Source: Nitratireductor luteus
GTDB taxonomy: Bacteria > Pseudomonadota > Alphaproteobacteria > Rhizobiales > Rhizobiaceae
NCBI RefSeq assembly: GCF_026162365.1
Contig: NZ_JAOANW010000007.1
Coordinates: 124,001 to 188,000, forward strand
DNA length: 64,000 nucleotides
Direction of reading: 5' to 3'
The notes under the pieces were generated by a model. The model made no database searches, had not been told where the DNA came from, and was given only the letters and a program-made list of their open reading frames with translations. Shown one piece after another: positions 8,581 to 19,030 of the stretch (the stretch's first letter is position 1; every line of letters begins with the position of its first letter). Position numbers and translations under genes: made by a program.

Positions 8581-10206
8581 ATGCGGACGACGATTGCGAT
8601 AACAGCCCTACTGGCCAGCGCCCCGACGAGCCTCGCCGACCCCGTCAGCGACATTCCCGTGATGCAGGAAGAGGCCCTCGAAGCCGGCATCGACCACGCC
8701 TATCGGGGCCCCTGGGAATATTTCGTAGGCGGCGGCGCGGCCTCCTTCGACTGCAATGACGACCGAATGCCGGATCTCCTCATCGCGGGCGGAAAACTGC
8801 CCTCCAAGCTCTACATCAATCGGAGCAGGGCCGGCGGCCACCTCCGTTTCGAGACGGCAGAGACCGGACTGAAGCCCCGCGATCTGGAAAAAATTCTCGG
8901 CGCCTATCCACTCGATATCGACAATGACGGCCACCAGGACATCGTACTTCTGCGCCTCGGCGAGAACATCCTCTTGAAAGGCGGGCCGGAATGCCGCTTC
9001 GAGCGCGCCAACGAGGCGTTCGCCTTCGAGGGTGGGCGCGAATGGACCACCGCCTTTTCCGCCACATGGGAGGAAGGCAGCGCCTATCCGACATTGGCCA
9101 TCGGCAATTATGTGGACCGCACCGCCCCCGGCGCGCCCTGGGGCACCTGCCACGACAACGCCCTGTACCGCCCCGCGCAAGGCGAAAGCGGACCCCTCTA
9201 TGACGGCCGCGCGCTGACGCCCGGCTATTGCGCCCTGTCCATGCTGTTCACCGATTGGAACCGCTCGGGCACGCCGGACCTGCGGATCACCAACGACCGG
9301 CATTATTATCGCGGCGGCGAGGAACAGCTCTGGCATGTGGAGGCGGGCCGCGCGCCCCGGCTGTTCAGCCGCTCGGAGGGCTGGCGGCACCTCACGATCT
9401 GGGGGATGGGCATCGCCGAGGGCGACATCGACGGCAACGGCTACCCCGAATATGCGCTCACCTCGATGGGCGACACCAAGTTGCAGCGCCTCGACGAGGA
9501 GGCGGCGGAAGACCGTCCGATCTACACCGACATCGCCTTCGAGCGCGGTGCGACAGCACACCGGCCCTATAAGGGCGAGGATCTGAAACCCTCCACCGGC
9601 TGGCATGCGGAGTTCGCCGACTTCAACAATGACAGCCTGCTCGACCTCTTCATCGCCAAGGGCAATGTCGAGCAGATGCCCGATTTCGCCACCGTCGATC
9701 CCGACAATCTGCTGCTCGGCCAATGGAACGGCTCCTTCGCCGAGGCGGGCGGCACGGCAGGCATCGGCCTGCCCACCAAGGGCCGCGGCGCGGTGGTCGA
9801 GGACTTCAATGCCGACGGCCTGCTGGACCTTCTGGTGATCAACCGCGAACAACCCGTATCCCTGTTCCGCAATCTCGGTGCGAAAAGCAAGGCAGGTCCG
9901 AGGCCGGGCGGCAACTTCGTCGCCATAGAGCTGGCGCAGAAAGGCCCCAACCGGAACGCGGTTGGCGCGCTCGTCTCCGTGAAGATCGGCACCCGCACGG
10001 TCAACCGTACCGTCCAGATCGGCGGTGGGCATGCCTCCGGTCACTCGGGGTTCATCCATGCCGGCGTCGGCACCTCTGAACGCGCCGAAATCCGTGTCAA
10101 ATGGCCCGACGGCGAATGGAGCCCGCCCTACCGTGTGTTCGCCAACAATTTCGTGCGGATAGAGCGCGGCGCGGTGGAAGCGGGATACTGGTACCCGCCG
10201 GAGTAG
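8581..10206 (+). CDS. CRTAC1-family protein with FG-GAP/VCBS repeats and UnbV/ASPIC domain
   Basis: A secreted protein of 541 aa. A short signal peptide covers about residues 1-20. Several calcium-loop repeats of the integrin-like beta-propeller type follow (DIDNDGHQDIV, DIDGNGYPEYA, DFNNDSLLDLF, DFNADGLLDLL). The C-terminal UnbV/ASPIC domain is at about residues 455-530 (VGALVSVKIGTRTV, IHAGVGTSERAEIRVKWPDG). The biochemical role is not established for bacterial members. It starts one base after the diheme gene, so the two probably act together in the periplasm or at the surface. Confidence 0.88.
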   Translation: MRTTIAITALLASAPTSLADPVSDIPVMQEEALEAGIDHAYRGPWEYFVGGGAASFDCNDDRMPDLLIAGGKLPSKLYINRSRAGGHLRFETAETGLKPRDLEKILGAYPLDIDNDGHQDIVLLRLGENILLKGGPECRFERANEAFAFEGGREWTTAFSATWEEGSAYPTLAIGNYVDRTAPGAPWGTCHDNALYRPAQGESGPLYDGRALTPGYCALSMLFTDWNRSGTPDLRITNDRHYYRGGEEQLWHVEAGRAPRLFSRSEGWRHLTIWGMGIAEGDIDGNGYPEYALTSMGDTKLQRLDEEAAEDRPIYTDIAFERGATAHRPYKGEDLKPSTGWHAEFADFNNDSLLDLFIAKGNVEQMPDFATVDPDNLLLGQWNGSFAEAGGTAGIGLPTKGRGAVVEDFNADGLLDLLVINREQPVSLFRNLGAKSKAGPRPGGNFVAIELAQKGPNRNAVGALVSVKIGTRTVNRTVQIGGGHASGHSGFIHAGVGTSERAEIRVKWPDGEWSPPYRVFANNFVRIERGAVEAGYWYPPE

Positions 10207-10212
10207 CCGCTC

Positions 10213-10902
10213 CTACGCTTCCCGGATCGCATATCCTGCACCGCGGATAGTGCGTATGACATCCGGCATGCGACCCTGATTCACCGCCTTGCGCAGCCGG
10301 CCGACATGTACATCCACGGTGCGCTCGTCGATATAGATCGTCTCGCCCCAGACATTGTCCAGAAGCTGGCCGCGCGAGAAGACGCGGCCAGGATGTTGCA
10401 TCATGAATTCCAGCAGGCGGAATTCCGTCGGGCCGAGCCTGATTTCGCTCTTGCGGCGATAGACCCGATGCGATTCCCGGTCGAGCACGATGTCGCCCAC
10501 CTTGAGCACCGTCGACAGCACTTCCGGCTTTGCGCGGCGCAGAAGCGCGCGCACCCGGGCGATGAACTCCGGCGTCGAGAACGGCTTGACGAGATAGTCG
10601 TCGGCACCGGTGGCAAGGCCGCGCACGCGGTCGCTTTCCTCGCCCCGCGCCGTCAGCATGATGATGGGCAGACGTTCGGTTTCCGCGCGCATACGCAGCC
10701 GGCGGCACAGTTCGATCCCCGAGATCGCCGGCACCATCCAGTCGAGGACCAGAAGATCTGGAACGTTTTCCTGAAGGCGGACCTCGGCTTCGTCGCCGCG
10801 CGAGATCATCTCGACCTGGTAACCCTCGGCCTCCAGATTATAGCGCAGCAGGACGCATAGCGGTTCGTCGTCCTCGACCACCATGACTTTCGGTGCGATC
10901 AT
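10213..10902 (-). CDS. phoB: Phosphate regulon response regulator PhoB
   Basis: An OmpR/PhoB-family response regulator of 229 aa. The receiver domain (about 5-120) has the acidic pair D11-D12, the phosphoacceptor D54 and K in VKPF. The C-terminal winged helix (about 130-227) carries LGPTEFRLLEFMMQHPGRVFSR and ERTVDVHVGRLRKAV. It activates promoters with Pho boxes when phosphate is short. It is the last gene of the pst operon, 13 bases after phoU. The partner kinase gene phoR is not next to it. Confidence 0.96.
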   Translation of the reverse strand: MIAPKVMVVEDDEPLCVLLRYNLEAEGYQVEMISRGDEAEVRLQENVPDLLVLDWMVPAISGIELCRRLRMRAETERLPIIMLTARGEESDRVRGLATGADDYLVKPFSTPEFIARVRALLRRAKPEVLSTVLKVGDIVLDRESHRVYRRKSEIRLGPTEFRLLEFMMQHPGRVFSRGQLLDNVWGETIYIDERTVDVHVGRLRKAVNQGRMPDVIRTIRGAGYAIREA

Positions 10903-10915
10903 CCGCTATTCTCCG

Positions 10916-11623
10916 CTATCCCGCGCTCGTCATCATTTGCGTCTCGTCCAGTTTCGGCCGCTGGACGGGAAGCTGTTCGCCCGTGAGCACATAATAGGCG
11001 TTCTCGGCGATATTGGTGACATGATCGCCGATGCGCTCCAGGTTCTTGGCGCAAAAAAGCAGATGGGTGCATGCGGTGATGTTGCGCGGATCCTCCATCA
11101 TATAGGTGAGCAGCTCGCGGAAAACGGACGTATAATGAACGTCGATCTTCTCATCCTCGTCGCGCAACTTCGTCAGCGCGTCCGCCTCGCGCTCGACATA
11201 GCGCTCGACTACCGATTTGACCTGGACGAGGACCATTTGCGCCATCGCATCGATGGAGTGGGTGAGGCTGCGCGGCGTGGCGCTTTCGCCGACCGCGCCG
11301 ACCCGTTTGGCGATGTTCTTGGCCAGGTCGCCGATCCGCTCGAGATCGGACGCCATGCGGATGCCGCCAACGACGGCGCGCAGATCCTGCGCCATGGGCT
11401 GGCGCTTGCCGATCAGAGTGATGGCCTTCTCGTCCAGATCCCGCTGCTTGGCATCCATGATCGTATCGTCGGAGATGACCCGCTGCGCCAGGGCATTGTC
11501 GGACTTCAGAAGAGCCCGCGTGGCATCCTGGGTCATCACGCCGGCAAGATCGCCCATATCGCGGATCAGCCGGTCGATCTGTGCCAGGTCCTCGTCGAAC
11601 GACGTAACTGTATGCTCGCCCAT
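10916..11623 (-). CDS. phoU: Phosphate transport system regulator PhoU
   Basis: A cytoplasmic all-helical regulator of 235 aa with two PhoU repeats (about 10-105 and 115-215), each showing a metal-binding type segment (DLERIGDLAKNIA and NLERIGDHVTNIAE). In known systems PhoU links PstB to PhoR and limits phosphate uptake. It sits between pstB and phoB in the operon. Confidence 0.96.
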   Translation of the reverse strand: MGEHTVTSFDEDLAQIDRLIRDMGDLAGVMTQDATRALLKSDNALAQRVISDDTIMDAKQRDLDEKAITLIGKRQPMAQDLRAVVGGIRMASDLERIGDLAKNIAKRVGAVGESATPRSLTHSIDAMAQMVLVQVKSVVERYVEREADALTKLRDEDEKIDVHYTSVFRELLTYMMEDPRNITACTHLLFCAKNLERIGDHVTNIAENAYYVLTGEQLPVQRPKLDETQMMTSAG

Positions 11624-11671
11624 GAAAACGGTTCCTTGTAAAAACGCGTGCGGCGTCCGGGCTGCGGCCTG

Positions 11672-12481
<810 letters not shown>

Positions 12482-12501
12482 GTTCATATCCCTCAACTCC
12501 G

Positions 12502-13794
12502 TCACCAGCGACGTTCGAAGCGTTGCCGCAGGAAGATCGCGAACGCATTCATGAAAATCAGGAAACCCAGTAGCACGAGGATCGCGGCTGACGTACGCGA
12601 GACGAAACCGCGCTCGGGGCTGTCCGCCCAAATGAAGATCTGCGTCGGCAAGGCTGTCGCCGGATCCATGATACCACCGGGAGGCGAGGTCAAAAAGGCG
12701 TTCATGCCGATCAGCAGCAGCGGGGCCGTTTCGCCAAGCGCCTGCGCCAGGCCGATGATCGTTCCCGTAAGGATGCCTGGAATGGCCAGGGGCAACACGT
12801 GATGCAGAATGACCTCGTGCTTGGAAGCGCCGATGCCCAGCGCAGCCTCGCGGATGGAGGGTGGGATCGACTTGAGCGCGGCCCGCGTGACGATAATCAT
12901 GGTCGGCAGCGTCATCAGAGACAAAACCAGTCCGCCCACCAGCGGCGCCGAGCGCGGCAGACCAAAGATCTGAATGAAGACAGCCAGGCCAAGAAGTCCG
13001 AACACGATCGACGGCACCGCCGCCAGATTGTTGATGTTGACCTCGACAAGATCCGTCCAGCGGTTCCTGGGGGCGAACTCTTCAAGATAGATCGCGGCGG
13101 CGATGCCGAGGGGGAACGAAATGACGAAGCAGACGAGCAGAGCGTAGAACGAGCCCGCGATGGCGCCAGCCAGGCCCGCAAGCTCGGGGAAGCGGCTGTC
13201 GGAGTTCACGAACAGGCCCCAATTGAAGGGCGTCGTTACAAGGCCGCGCGCCTCCAACGTCTCGAACAGCGCGATCTCCGTGTCCGAAACGCGGCGGCGG
13301 TCTTCCGGCAGGTCGCGGTCGATCACGCCCTTGTTGAGCTGGTCATACGGATCGGACGCAGGAACCTTGAGCGTGAAGGTCTGCCCGACGAGCCCCGGAT
13401 TCGCTGTCACATAGTCGCGCACGATGTTGGGAGTGCCGTTCGACAGGATACCCGATGCCACCCGCAATTCGGCCGGACTGTCGGCCTCCGGGAACAGCTT
13501 CTGCACGGCTGTGGCGACGACAGCTCGGAAATTGCCGCTGGCCGGGTCGTCCGCCGGCACGTTCTCCGGATCGGCGGTGAACTCGACGGCAACGTGGGTC
13601 TGCACGAAGGCCGTGTGCCCGGTGATGATCAACGATGTGATCAGGATGCCGAGCAGGCCGATTGCCGTGACGATAGAGGCCAGGCCGTAGAGGCGCAGGC
13701 GCCGGTCGGCGGCATATCGGCGCTTGCGCATCGCCGCGGCCTCAGGCGAGGACCAGTCGAACGGTTTGGGCGTGGTCAATGTGTTTTCGGACAT
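12502..13794 (-). CDS. pstA: Phosphate ABC transporter permease PstA
   Basis: An inner-membrane permease of 430 aa, far longer than the roughly 300 aa of E. coli PstA. The extra length is an N-terminal DUF3333-type region: TM1 (about 33-58) followed by about 130 periplasmic residues before the permease core begins near residue 210. The [26 protein letters not shown] segment contains the EAA loop that docks on PstB. The start is 4 bases after the pstC stop. Confidence 0.95.
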   Translation of the reverse strand: MSENTLTTPKPFDWSSPEAAAMRKRRYAADRRLRLYGLASIVTAIGLLGILITSLIITGHTAFVQTHVAVEFTADPENVPADDPASGNFRAVVATAVQKLFPEADSPAELRVASGILSNGTPNIVRDYVTANPGLVGQTFTLKVPASDPYDQLNKGVIDRDLPEDRRRVSDTEIALFETLEARGLVTTPFNWGLFVNSDSRFPELAGLAGAIAGSFYALLVCFVISFPLGIAAAIYLEEFAPRNRWTDLVEVNINNLAAVPSIVFGLLGLAVFIQIFGLPRSAPLVGGLVLSLMTLPTMIIVTRAALKSIPPSIREAALGIGASKHEVILHHVLPLAIPGILTGTIIGLAQALGETAPLLLIGMNAFLTSPPGGIMDPATALPTQIFIWADSPERGFVSRTSAAILVLLGFLIFMNAFAIFLRQRFERRW

Positions 13795-13798
13795 GGGT

Positions 13799-15190
13799 CT
13801 ACTCGTATTTCTCGCGGTAGCGGCGCACGATGCGCAGGGCGAGGACGTTCAGGCACAGCGTCGAGACGAACAACACGAGCCCGAGAGCGAAAGCCGACAG
13901 CGTCTTCGGATTGTCGAAAGAGGTGTCGCCGATCAGCAGCGTGACGATCTGCACGGTGACGGTGGTCACGCCGTCCAGCGGATTGGCCGTCAGCGTGGCG
14001 GTAAGCCCGGCGGCCATGACGACGATCATAGTCTCGCCGATGGCGCGGCTGGCGGCCAGAAGAACGCCGCCGACGATGCCCGGAAGCGCAGCCGGCAGAA
14101 GCACGCGGGTGATTGTTTCCGCCCGCGTCGCGCCCATGGCGAAGGAGCCGTCGCGCATCGATTGCGGCACGGCGCGCAACGCATCGTCGGACAGCGAGGA
14201 AATAAAGGGAAGGATCATGATGCCCATGACCCCGCCCGCCGCCAGGGCGCTGTTCGGCGAGATGGAAAGGCCGACGAGACTGCCGGCCTCGCGGATCGCG
14301 GGAGCAACGGTAAGAACGGCGAAGAAGCCGTAGACGACCGTCGGCACACCGGCGAGAATTTCGAGGATGGGCTTGACGATGCCGCGAAAACGCTCGCTCG
14401 CGAATTCGACCAGGTAAAGGGCTGACAGGAGCCCGATCGGCACGGCGACGACGAGAGCGATGGCCGCGATGAGCAACGTTCCCGTGAACACCGGCACGGC
14501 GCCGAAAGCGCCTGTTCCGGCCACCTGGTCCTCGCGGATTGCGATCTGCGGTTCCCAATTGAGCCCGAAGAAGAACTCCTGCGGCGGCACCAGCCGGAAG
14601 AACTGGAGTGCCTCGTAGGTGAGCGAAACGATAATGCCGATCGTCACCAGGATCGCCACGACGGCCGACGTGATCATGGCGATGTCGAGCGCACGTTCGA
14701 AACTCTGCCGCGCGCGAAACTTGGGCGCCATCCGTATGCGCGCCAGATAGAGCGCGATTGCGGAAACGGCCAGCGCCACGACGACCATCGCCCAACCGGC
14801 GATCGCCTGCCATCTCTGATACCGCTCGGCGGCGGCAAGAATTTCCGGCGACGGCTCGCTGAAGATGCGCCCGGAGGCGACGTTCTTGATTTCGCTGAGA
14901 TAGAGCGAAAGGCGCGAGGCCGAGACCCCCTCGGTCACGCTTGCCGGCAGCGATGCCAGAATGAGACGATCGATGAGGCCGTCCTGGGAAAGCAGCCACA
15001 AGACGACGAGTATCAGGGCGGGCACCCCCACCCAGACCGCAGCGAAGGCGCCATGATAGAGCGGCCGGGAATGGACCTCCGCTCCATGGGACGCGACAAA
15101 TCTGCTGGCCGTCGACCGCCCGACATAGAAGGCGACGAGCGACAGCGCGAGGATGGCTAGAAACAAATATCCGGTCACGGCCGTCTGCAA
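13799..15190 (-). CDS. pstC: Phosphate ABC transporter permease PstC
   Basis: An inner-membrane permease of 463 aa, longer than E. coli PstC because of an N-terminal extension with two membrane spans and a loop before the core. The EAA loop is visible as FAMGATRAETITRVLLPAALPGI. It pairs with PstA to form the phosphate channel. A strong hairpin separates it from pstS. Confidence 0.95.
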   Translation of the reverse strand: MQTAVTGYLFLAILALSLVAFYVGRSTASRFVASHGAEVHSRPLYHGAFAAVWVGVPALILVVLWLLSQDGLIDRLILASLPASVTEGVSASRLSLYLSEIKNVASGRIFSEPSPEILAAAERYQRWQAIAGWAMVVVALAVSAIALYLARIRMAPKFRARQSFERALDIAMITSAVVAILVTIGIIVSLTYEALQFFRLVPPQEFFFGLNWEPQIAIREDQVAGTGAFGAVPVFTGTLLIAAIALVVAVPIGLLSALYLVEFASERFRGIVKPILEILAGVPTVVYGFFAVLTVAPAIREAGSLVGLSISPNSALAAGGVMGIMILPFISSLSDDALRAVPQSMRDGSFAMGATRAETITRVLLPAALPGIVGGVLLAASRAIGETMIVVMAAGLTATLTANPLDGVTTVTVQIVTLLIGDTSFDNPKTLSAFALGLVLFVSTLCLNVLALRIVRRYREKYE

Positions 15191-15213
15191 TCCCTGGCTG
15201 CGTTCAAGTTGGG

Positions 15214-15245
15214 GCGTGCCGCGCGGAGTGCTCCCCGCGGCACGC
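15214..15245 (-). terminator. Intercistronic hairpin between pstS and pstC
   Basis: GCGTGCCGCG (15214-15223) and CGCGGCACGC (15236-15245) form a perfect 10-bp stem, continued inside by GGAG/CTCC. There is no T-run. It lies 15 bases after the pstS stop, so a role in protecting pstS mRNA or damping downstream transcription is likely. Confidence 0.6.
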
Positions 15246-15259
15246 TATCGGTATGGCGA

Positions 15260-16294
15260 TTACTGCGTGTAACGCGTAAAGCCCTTGCCATCGATGGCGG
15301 CTTCGCGGACCTCGGCGCGGCGCTCATCGGAAAGCGGGATCAGGCCGCGCTCCGACAGATAGCCGCCGGGGCCCATAGCCTCCTCCGACACATACTCTTC
15401 CACGAACTCCTGGAGACCCGGGATGACGCCGCGATGCGCGTTCTTCACGTAGAAGAACAGCGGACGCGATACCGTGTAGCTCTCGTCGGCAATGGTCTCC
15501 GGTGTCGGCTTGGCGCCGTCCACGGCCACGGCCTTCAGCGTGTCCTGGTTCTCGTAAAGGAAGGAGTAGCCGAAGATGCCGAGCGCGGTGTGGTCGGCCT
15601 GCAGGCGCTGAACGATCAGATTGTCGTTCTCGCCGGCTTCGACGAAGGGCCCGTCCGTGCGCATGCGCTGGCAGACTTCATCCTTGCGGTCGCCTTCCAA
15701 CGCCTCGATGGCCGGGAACTCCTCGCAACCCTCTTCCATGACCAGCTCGACGAAAGCGTCGCGCGTGCCGGAGGTGGGCGGAGGACCGAAAACGGTGATT
15801 TCGGCGTCGGGAAGCGACGGATCGATCTCATTCCAGCGTTTGTAGGGGTTGGCGACGACTTCGCCGTCGACTTCCACCTCGGCGGCGAGCGCCTGGAAGA
15901 TCTGCGCCTTGGAAAGGTCGAGATCGGGACCATCGGCGGCATGAGCAATTGAAAGGCCGTCGGAACCGATCTGCACCTCGGTGATGCTGTCAACGCCGTT
16001 TTCGAGGCAGAGCTTGTATTCGCCCTCCTTCATGGCGCGCGAAGCACCGGTGATGTCGGGGTGGTCAACGCCGACGCCGCCGCAGAAGATCTGCATGCCG
16101 CCGCCGGTACCGGTGGATTCAGTCACTGGCGCGGCGAAACCGCCGGTGTTGCCGAATTCCTCGGCCACGGCCTGCGTGTATGGAAAGACGGTCGACGAGC
16201 CGACGATGCGGATTTGGTCGCGCGCGCTGGCTGCGCCGGCGGACATCGCCGCGGCAACGGCCGCAACGGACGCCGTGAGAAGGATTTTCTGCAT
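15260..16294 (-). CDS. pstS: Periplasmic phosphate-binding protein PstS
   Basis: The binding protein of the phosphate importer, 344 aa. A signal peptide ends in AGAASA near residue 25. Phosphate-contact segments of the family are visible: IVGSSTVFPY near the mature N-terminus, TGASRAM, and PTSGTRDAF. I chose the ATG at 16294 because AGGGAG precedes it and the signal peptide begins there. It is the first gene of the operon, 72 bases downstream of a Pho box. Confidence 0.95.
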   Translation of the reverse strand: MQKILLTASVAAVAAAMSAGAASARDQIRIVGSSTVFPYTQAVAEEFGNTGGFAAPVTESTGTGGGMQIFCGGVGVDHPDITGASRAMKEGEYKLCLENGVDSITEVQIGSDGLSIAHAADGPDLDLSKAQIFQALAAEVEVDGEVVANPYKRWNEIDPSLPDAEITVFGPPPTSGTRDAFVELVMEEGCEEFPAIEALEGDRKDEVCQRMRTDGPFVEAGENDNLIVQRLQADHTALGIFGYSFLYENQDTLKAVAVDGAKPTPETIADESYTVSRPLFFYVKNAHRGVIPGLQEFVEEYVSEEAMGPGGYLSERGLIPLSDERRAEVREAAIDGKGFTRYTQ

Positions 16295-16365
16295 TAGGGC
16301 TACTCCCTGTTCGGAATTCGATATGACGCCGATATGGGGCGACGAGGAGTCGCTTAAAGGCCCTG

Positions 16366-16398
16366 TGTAACAGTTCGATGACACTTATGTGTCGCAGT
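16366..16398 (-). promoter_or_regulatory. Pho box upstream of pstS
   Basis: On the minus strand three 11-base direct repeats run in register: CTGCGACACATA, AGTGTCATCGA and ACTGTTACACA. The last two approximate the known PhoB half-site (CTGTCAT-type, 11-base spacing). Binding by the PhoB encoded at the end of the same operon would give positive feedback. Confidence 0.65.
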
Positions 16399-16742
16399 GA
16401 TTAAGATATTAACGACGGCAGGGTTCGTGCCTATCGAATGCTCTCCTGCCCATCGGTCGGAGACTGGCCCTCGCCGCGTGCCGTGGTCACGCTGCTCCGC
16501 GCATACGGTGCGACACTCCCGCCGGGCGCAACTTGCGTGCCACCGCTTCGGAAAAGCATTTTACGGTTGAACCGCGGGGGCAGGCATTCTATGATCATTT
16601 AGACAAAAACTTGTCTCTTTTCGGCAATGCCTTGAGCTTATAGAAGCTCTTTCCATTGTTTTTCAGAAGAATTTAAAGGACGGTATTGGAGTTTTTCCAG
16701 AGTTTAGGTTTTTATTGCTATAGAATAACAAAAAGAGGCAAA
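16399..16742. other. Intergenic region before proV, AT-rich in its last 150 bases
   Basis: There is no gene in this stretch. Near 16601-16616 there is a perfect palindrome AGACAA-AAAC-TTGTCT. At 16634-16649 a hairpin GAGCTT-ATAG-AAGCTC is followed by TTTCC. From about 16650 to 16742 the DNA is markedly AT-rich compared with its surroundings. The region probably holds the proVWX promoter and leader; I see no certain -35/-10 pair. Confidence 0.5.
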
Positions 16743-17969
16743 ATGAAAGTTAAATTAAGAGCTAGAGACGTCTATAAGGTCTTCGGCGAGACGCCGCAGG
16801 ACGCTTTGGAACGTCTCAAGCGCGGCGAAAGCAAGGAACAGATTCTCGAGGAGACCGGCCAGGTGGTCGGTGTCCAGGAAGCCAGTTTTGATGTCGAGGA
16901 GGCGCATATCTTCGTCGTCATGGGCCTGTCGGGTTCGGGCAAGTCGACGCTGGTGCGCATGCTCAACGGCCTGATCAAACCTACGGCCGGTGAGATACTG
17001 GTCGACGAGGACGATATTGCCACCTGTTCGCCGGAGCAGTTGCGCAACATCCGGCGTGAGAAGATCGCCATGGTCTTCCAGCATTTCGCGCTGTTTCCCC
17101 ACAAGACCATCGCCGAAAACGTCGCCTACGGGCTCAAGATCAAGGGCATGGGGGCTGCCGAGCGGCGCAAGAAGGCGCTTGTCGCGCTCGATCAGGTGGG
17201 GCTGGCCGCCTGGGCGGACAACTATCCCGGCGAGCTTTCGGGCGGTATGCAGCAGCGTGTCGGATTGGCGCGCGGGCTGGCGACCGACCCGCAAATCCTC
17301 CTGATGGACGAGCCCTTCAGCGCGCTCGACCCCCTGATCAGACGGGAGATGCAGGAGGAGCTTCTGGGGCTGCAGAAGAAGCTGCACAAAACCATCGTCT
17401 TCATCACCCACGACCTCAACGAGGCCCTGATCCTGGGCGACAGGATAGCCATCATGAAGGATGGACGTTTCGTGCAGGTGGGTACGGCTCAGGAGATCGT
17501 GGCCAATCCGGCGGACGACTATGTCAGCGCCTTCGTGGCCGATATCGACCGCGGCCGCGTCTTCACCGCCGGCCATGTCGCCAACGAGCCGGAAACGGTA
17601 CAGCTTTCCGCCGGAGCCGATGAGGCGCTTCGCATCATGGAGGAGATGAACCGCAACGCGCTCTACGTGCTCGACGGCGAGAAGATCGCCGGTGTGGTGA
17701 CCTATCAGGACCTGTCGACGGCAGCGCGCGACAACGGCGATAGCGGCACCGCGCTGGCAGACGTGCTGATCGCCGACTATCCTACGGCCGCCAGACAGGT
17801 GCAGCTGTACGAGCTCTACGGCCTGGCAAGCTCCGGCCTGCCGATCGCGGTGATCGACGACAAGCGGCTTGTCGGCGTCGTCGAACCCGAGGCGGTATTC
17901 GCCCAGCTTTCCGGCGAGGAACAGCTGATCGAGACGGCCGGCGGAACCGAGACGCGAGCGGCATCATGA
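16743..17969 (+). CDS. proV: Glycine betaine/proline ABC transporter ATP-binding protein
   Basis: The ATPase of an osmoprotectant importer, 408 aa. An N-terminal ProV-type helical segment ([20 protein letters not shown]) precedes the nucleotide-binding domain, with Walker [10 protein letters not shown], signature [14 protein letters not shown] and Walker [14 protein letters not shown]. Two CBS domains follow (about 280-400), which in relatives sense ionic strength or nucleotides. I chose the ATG at 16743, preceded by AGAGG. The first dozen codons are unusually AT-rich (AAA GTT AAA TTA AGA). proW follows after 30 bases. Confidence 0.93.
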   Translation: MKVKLRARDVYKVFGETPQDALERLKRGESKEQILEETGQVVGVQEASFDVEEAHIFVVMGLSGSGKSTLVRMLNGLIKPTAGEILVDEDDIATCSPEQLRNIRREKIAMVFQHFALFPHKTIAENVAYGLKIKGMGAAERRKKALVALDQVGLAAWADNYPGELSGGMQQRVGLARGLATDPQILLMDEPFSALDPLIRREMQEELLGLQKKLHKTIVFITHDLNEALILGDRIAIMKDGRFVQVGTAQEIVANPADDYVSAFVADIDRGRVFTAGHVANEPETVQLSAGADEALRIMEEMNRNALYVLDGEKIAGVVTYQDLSTAARDNGDSGTALADVLIADYPTAARQVQLYELYGLASSGLPIAVIDDKRLVGVVEPEAVFAQLSGEEQLIETAGGTETRAAS

Positions 17970-17999
17970 CAGCCCTGCATCCGGACTTGGGAGGCACGC

Positions 18000-18932
18000 A
18001 TGCTTAGCCCATCTGACCTTCTTCTCATCCCCTTCGACGACTGGGTGAACACCCTGGTGCGCGACTTTCTCGTGCCCAATTTCCGACCTTTCTTCCGCGC
18101 CCTGCAGGTGCCCGTGACAGCCGTTCTCAATGGCTTCGACACGTTCTTCCAGTTCGTGCCGATGCTTGTCACCACCGCCGCCTTCACACTGATTGCCTGG
18201 TATACGGTGAGCCGGGGGCTTGCGCTCTTCACGGTGCTCGCACTCGTCTTCATCGACATGATCGGGCTGTGGCCGCAGACCATGACAACCCTTTCGATGA
18301 TCGTCACCTCGGTGCTCTTCTGCACCATCCTTGGCATACCGATCGGGATTCTGGCAGCCGGCAGCAACAGGCTGTGGGCGGTTACGCGGCCGATCCTCGA
18401 CATCATGCAGACGATCCCCTCCTTCGTCTATCTGGTCCCGATCGTCATGCTGTTCGGCGTCGGCATGGTGCCGGGCATCATCGCCACCATCATCTTCGCC
18501 CTGCCGCCGATCATCAGGCTCACCAATCTGGGCATCCGCAATGTACGCGGCGATTTGATCGAGGCAGCCGAAGCCTTCGGCTCGACGCGCTGGCAGATGC
18601 TGTGGGAGGTACAGTTCCCACTGGCGATCAGGACCATCATGGCAGGCCTCAACCAGACGCTGATGCTGTCGCTTTCGATGGTGGTCATCGCCGCGCTCAT
18701 CGGGGCCGGCGGGCTTGGGCTCACCGTCTATACGGGGCTGGGGCGGCTCGATGTCGGCGGCGCCACAGCGGGCGGTGTGGGCATCGTGCTTCTGGCGATC
18801 ATCCTCGACCGCATCACCCAGGCCCTGGGCGAGCAGAACGGTGTTCGCCCTGTATCGCTGCGCCAGACACTGGCTTCGTTGTTCCGTTTGCGCCGTCCCA
18901 TTGCGGACGAAGCCAAGAAGACGGGTCCATAG
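18000..18932 (+). CDS. proW: Glycine betaine/proline ABC transporter permease
   Basis: An inner-membrane permease of 310 aa. A polar N-terminus of about 50 residues is followed by at least six membrane spans. The EAA loop DLIEAAEAFGSTRWQMLWEV and the conserved IPIGI and MQTIPSFVYLVPIVMLFG segments are typical of ProW/OpuAB. It lies between proV and proX in one operon. Confidence 0.94.
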   Translation: MLSPSDLLLIPFDDWVNTLVRDFLVPNFRPFFRALQVPVTAVLNGFDTFFQFVPMLVTTAAFTLIAWYTVSRGLALFTVLALVFIDMIGLWPQTMTTLSMIVTSVLFCTILGIPIGILAAGSNRLWAVTRPILDIMQTIPSFVYLVPIVMLFGVGMVPGIIATIIFALPPIIRLTNLGIRNVRGDLIEAAEAFGSTRWQMLWEVQFPLAIRTIMAGLNQTLMLSLSMVVIAALIGAGGLGLTVYTGLGRLDVGGATAGGVGIVLLAIILDRITQALGEQNGVRPVSLRQTLASLFRLRRPIADEAKKTGP

Positions 18933-19030
18933 GCCCGCTGGGCGGGGGCGCCGTGCCACCGCTTTCGACATGCCGGACGCCCGTGCGTCCGCGTTAGTGA
19001 AACAGAAGACGCGAAAGAAGGAGAGGCATC

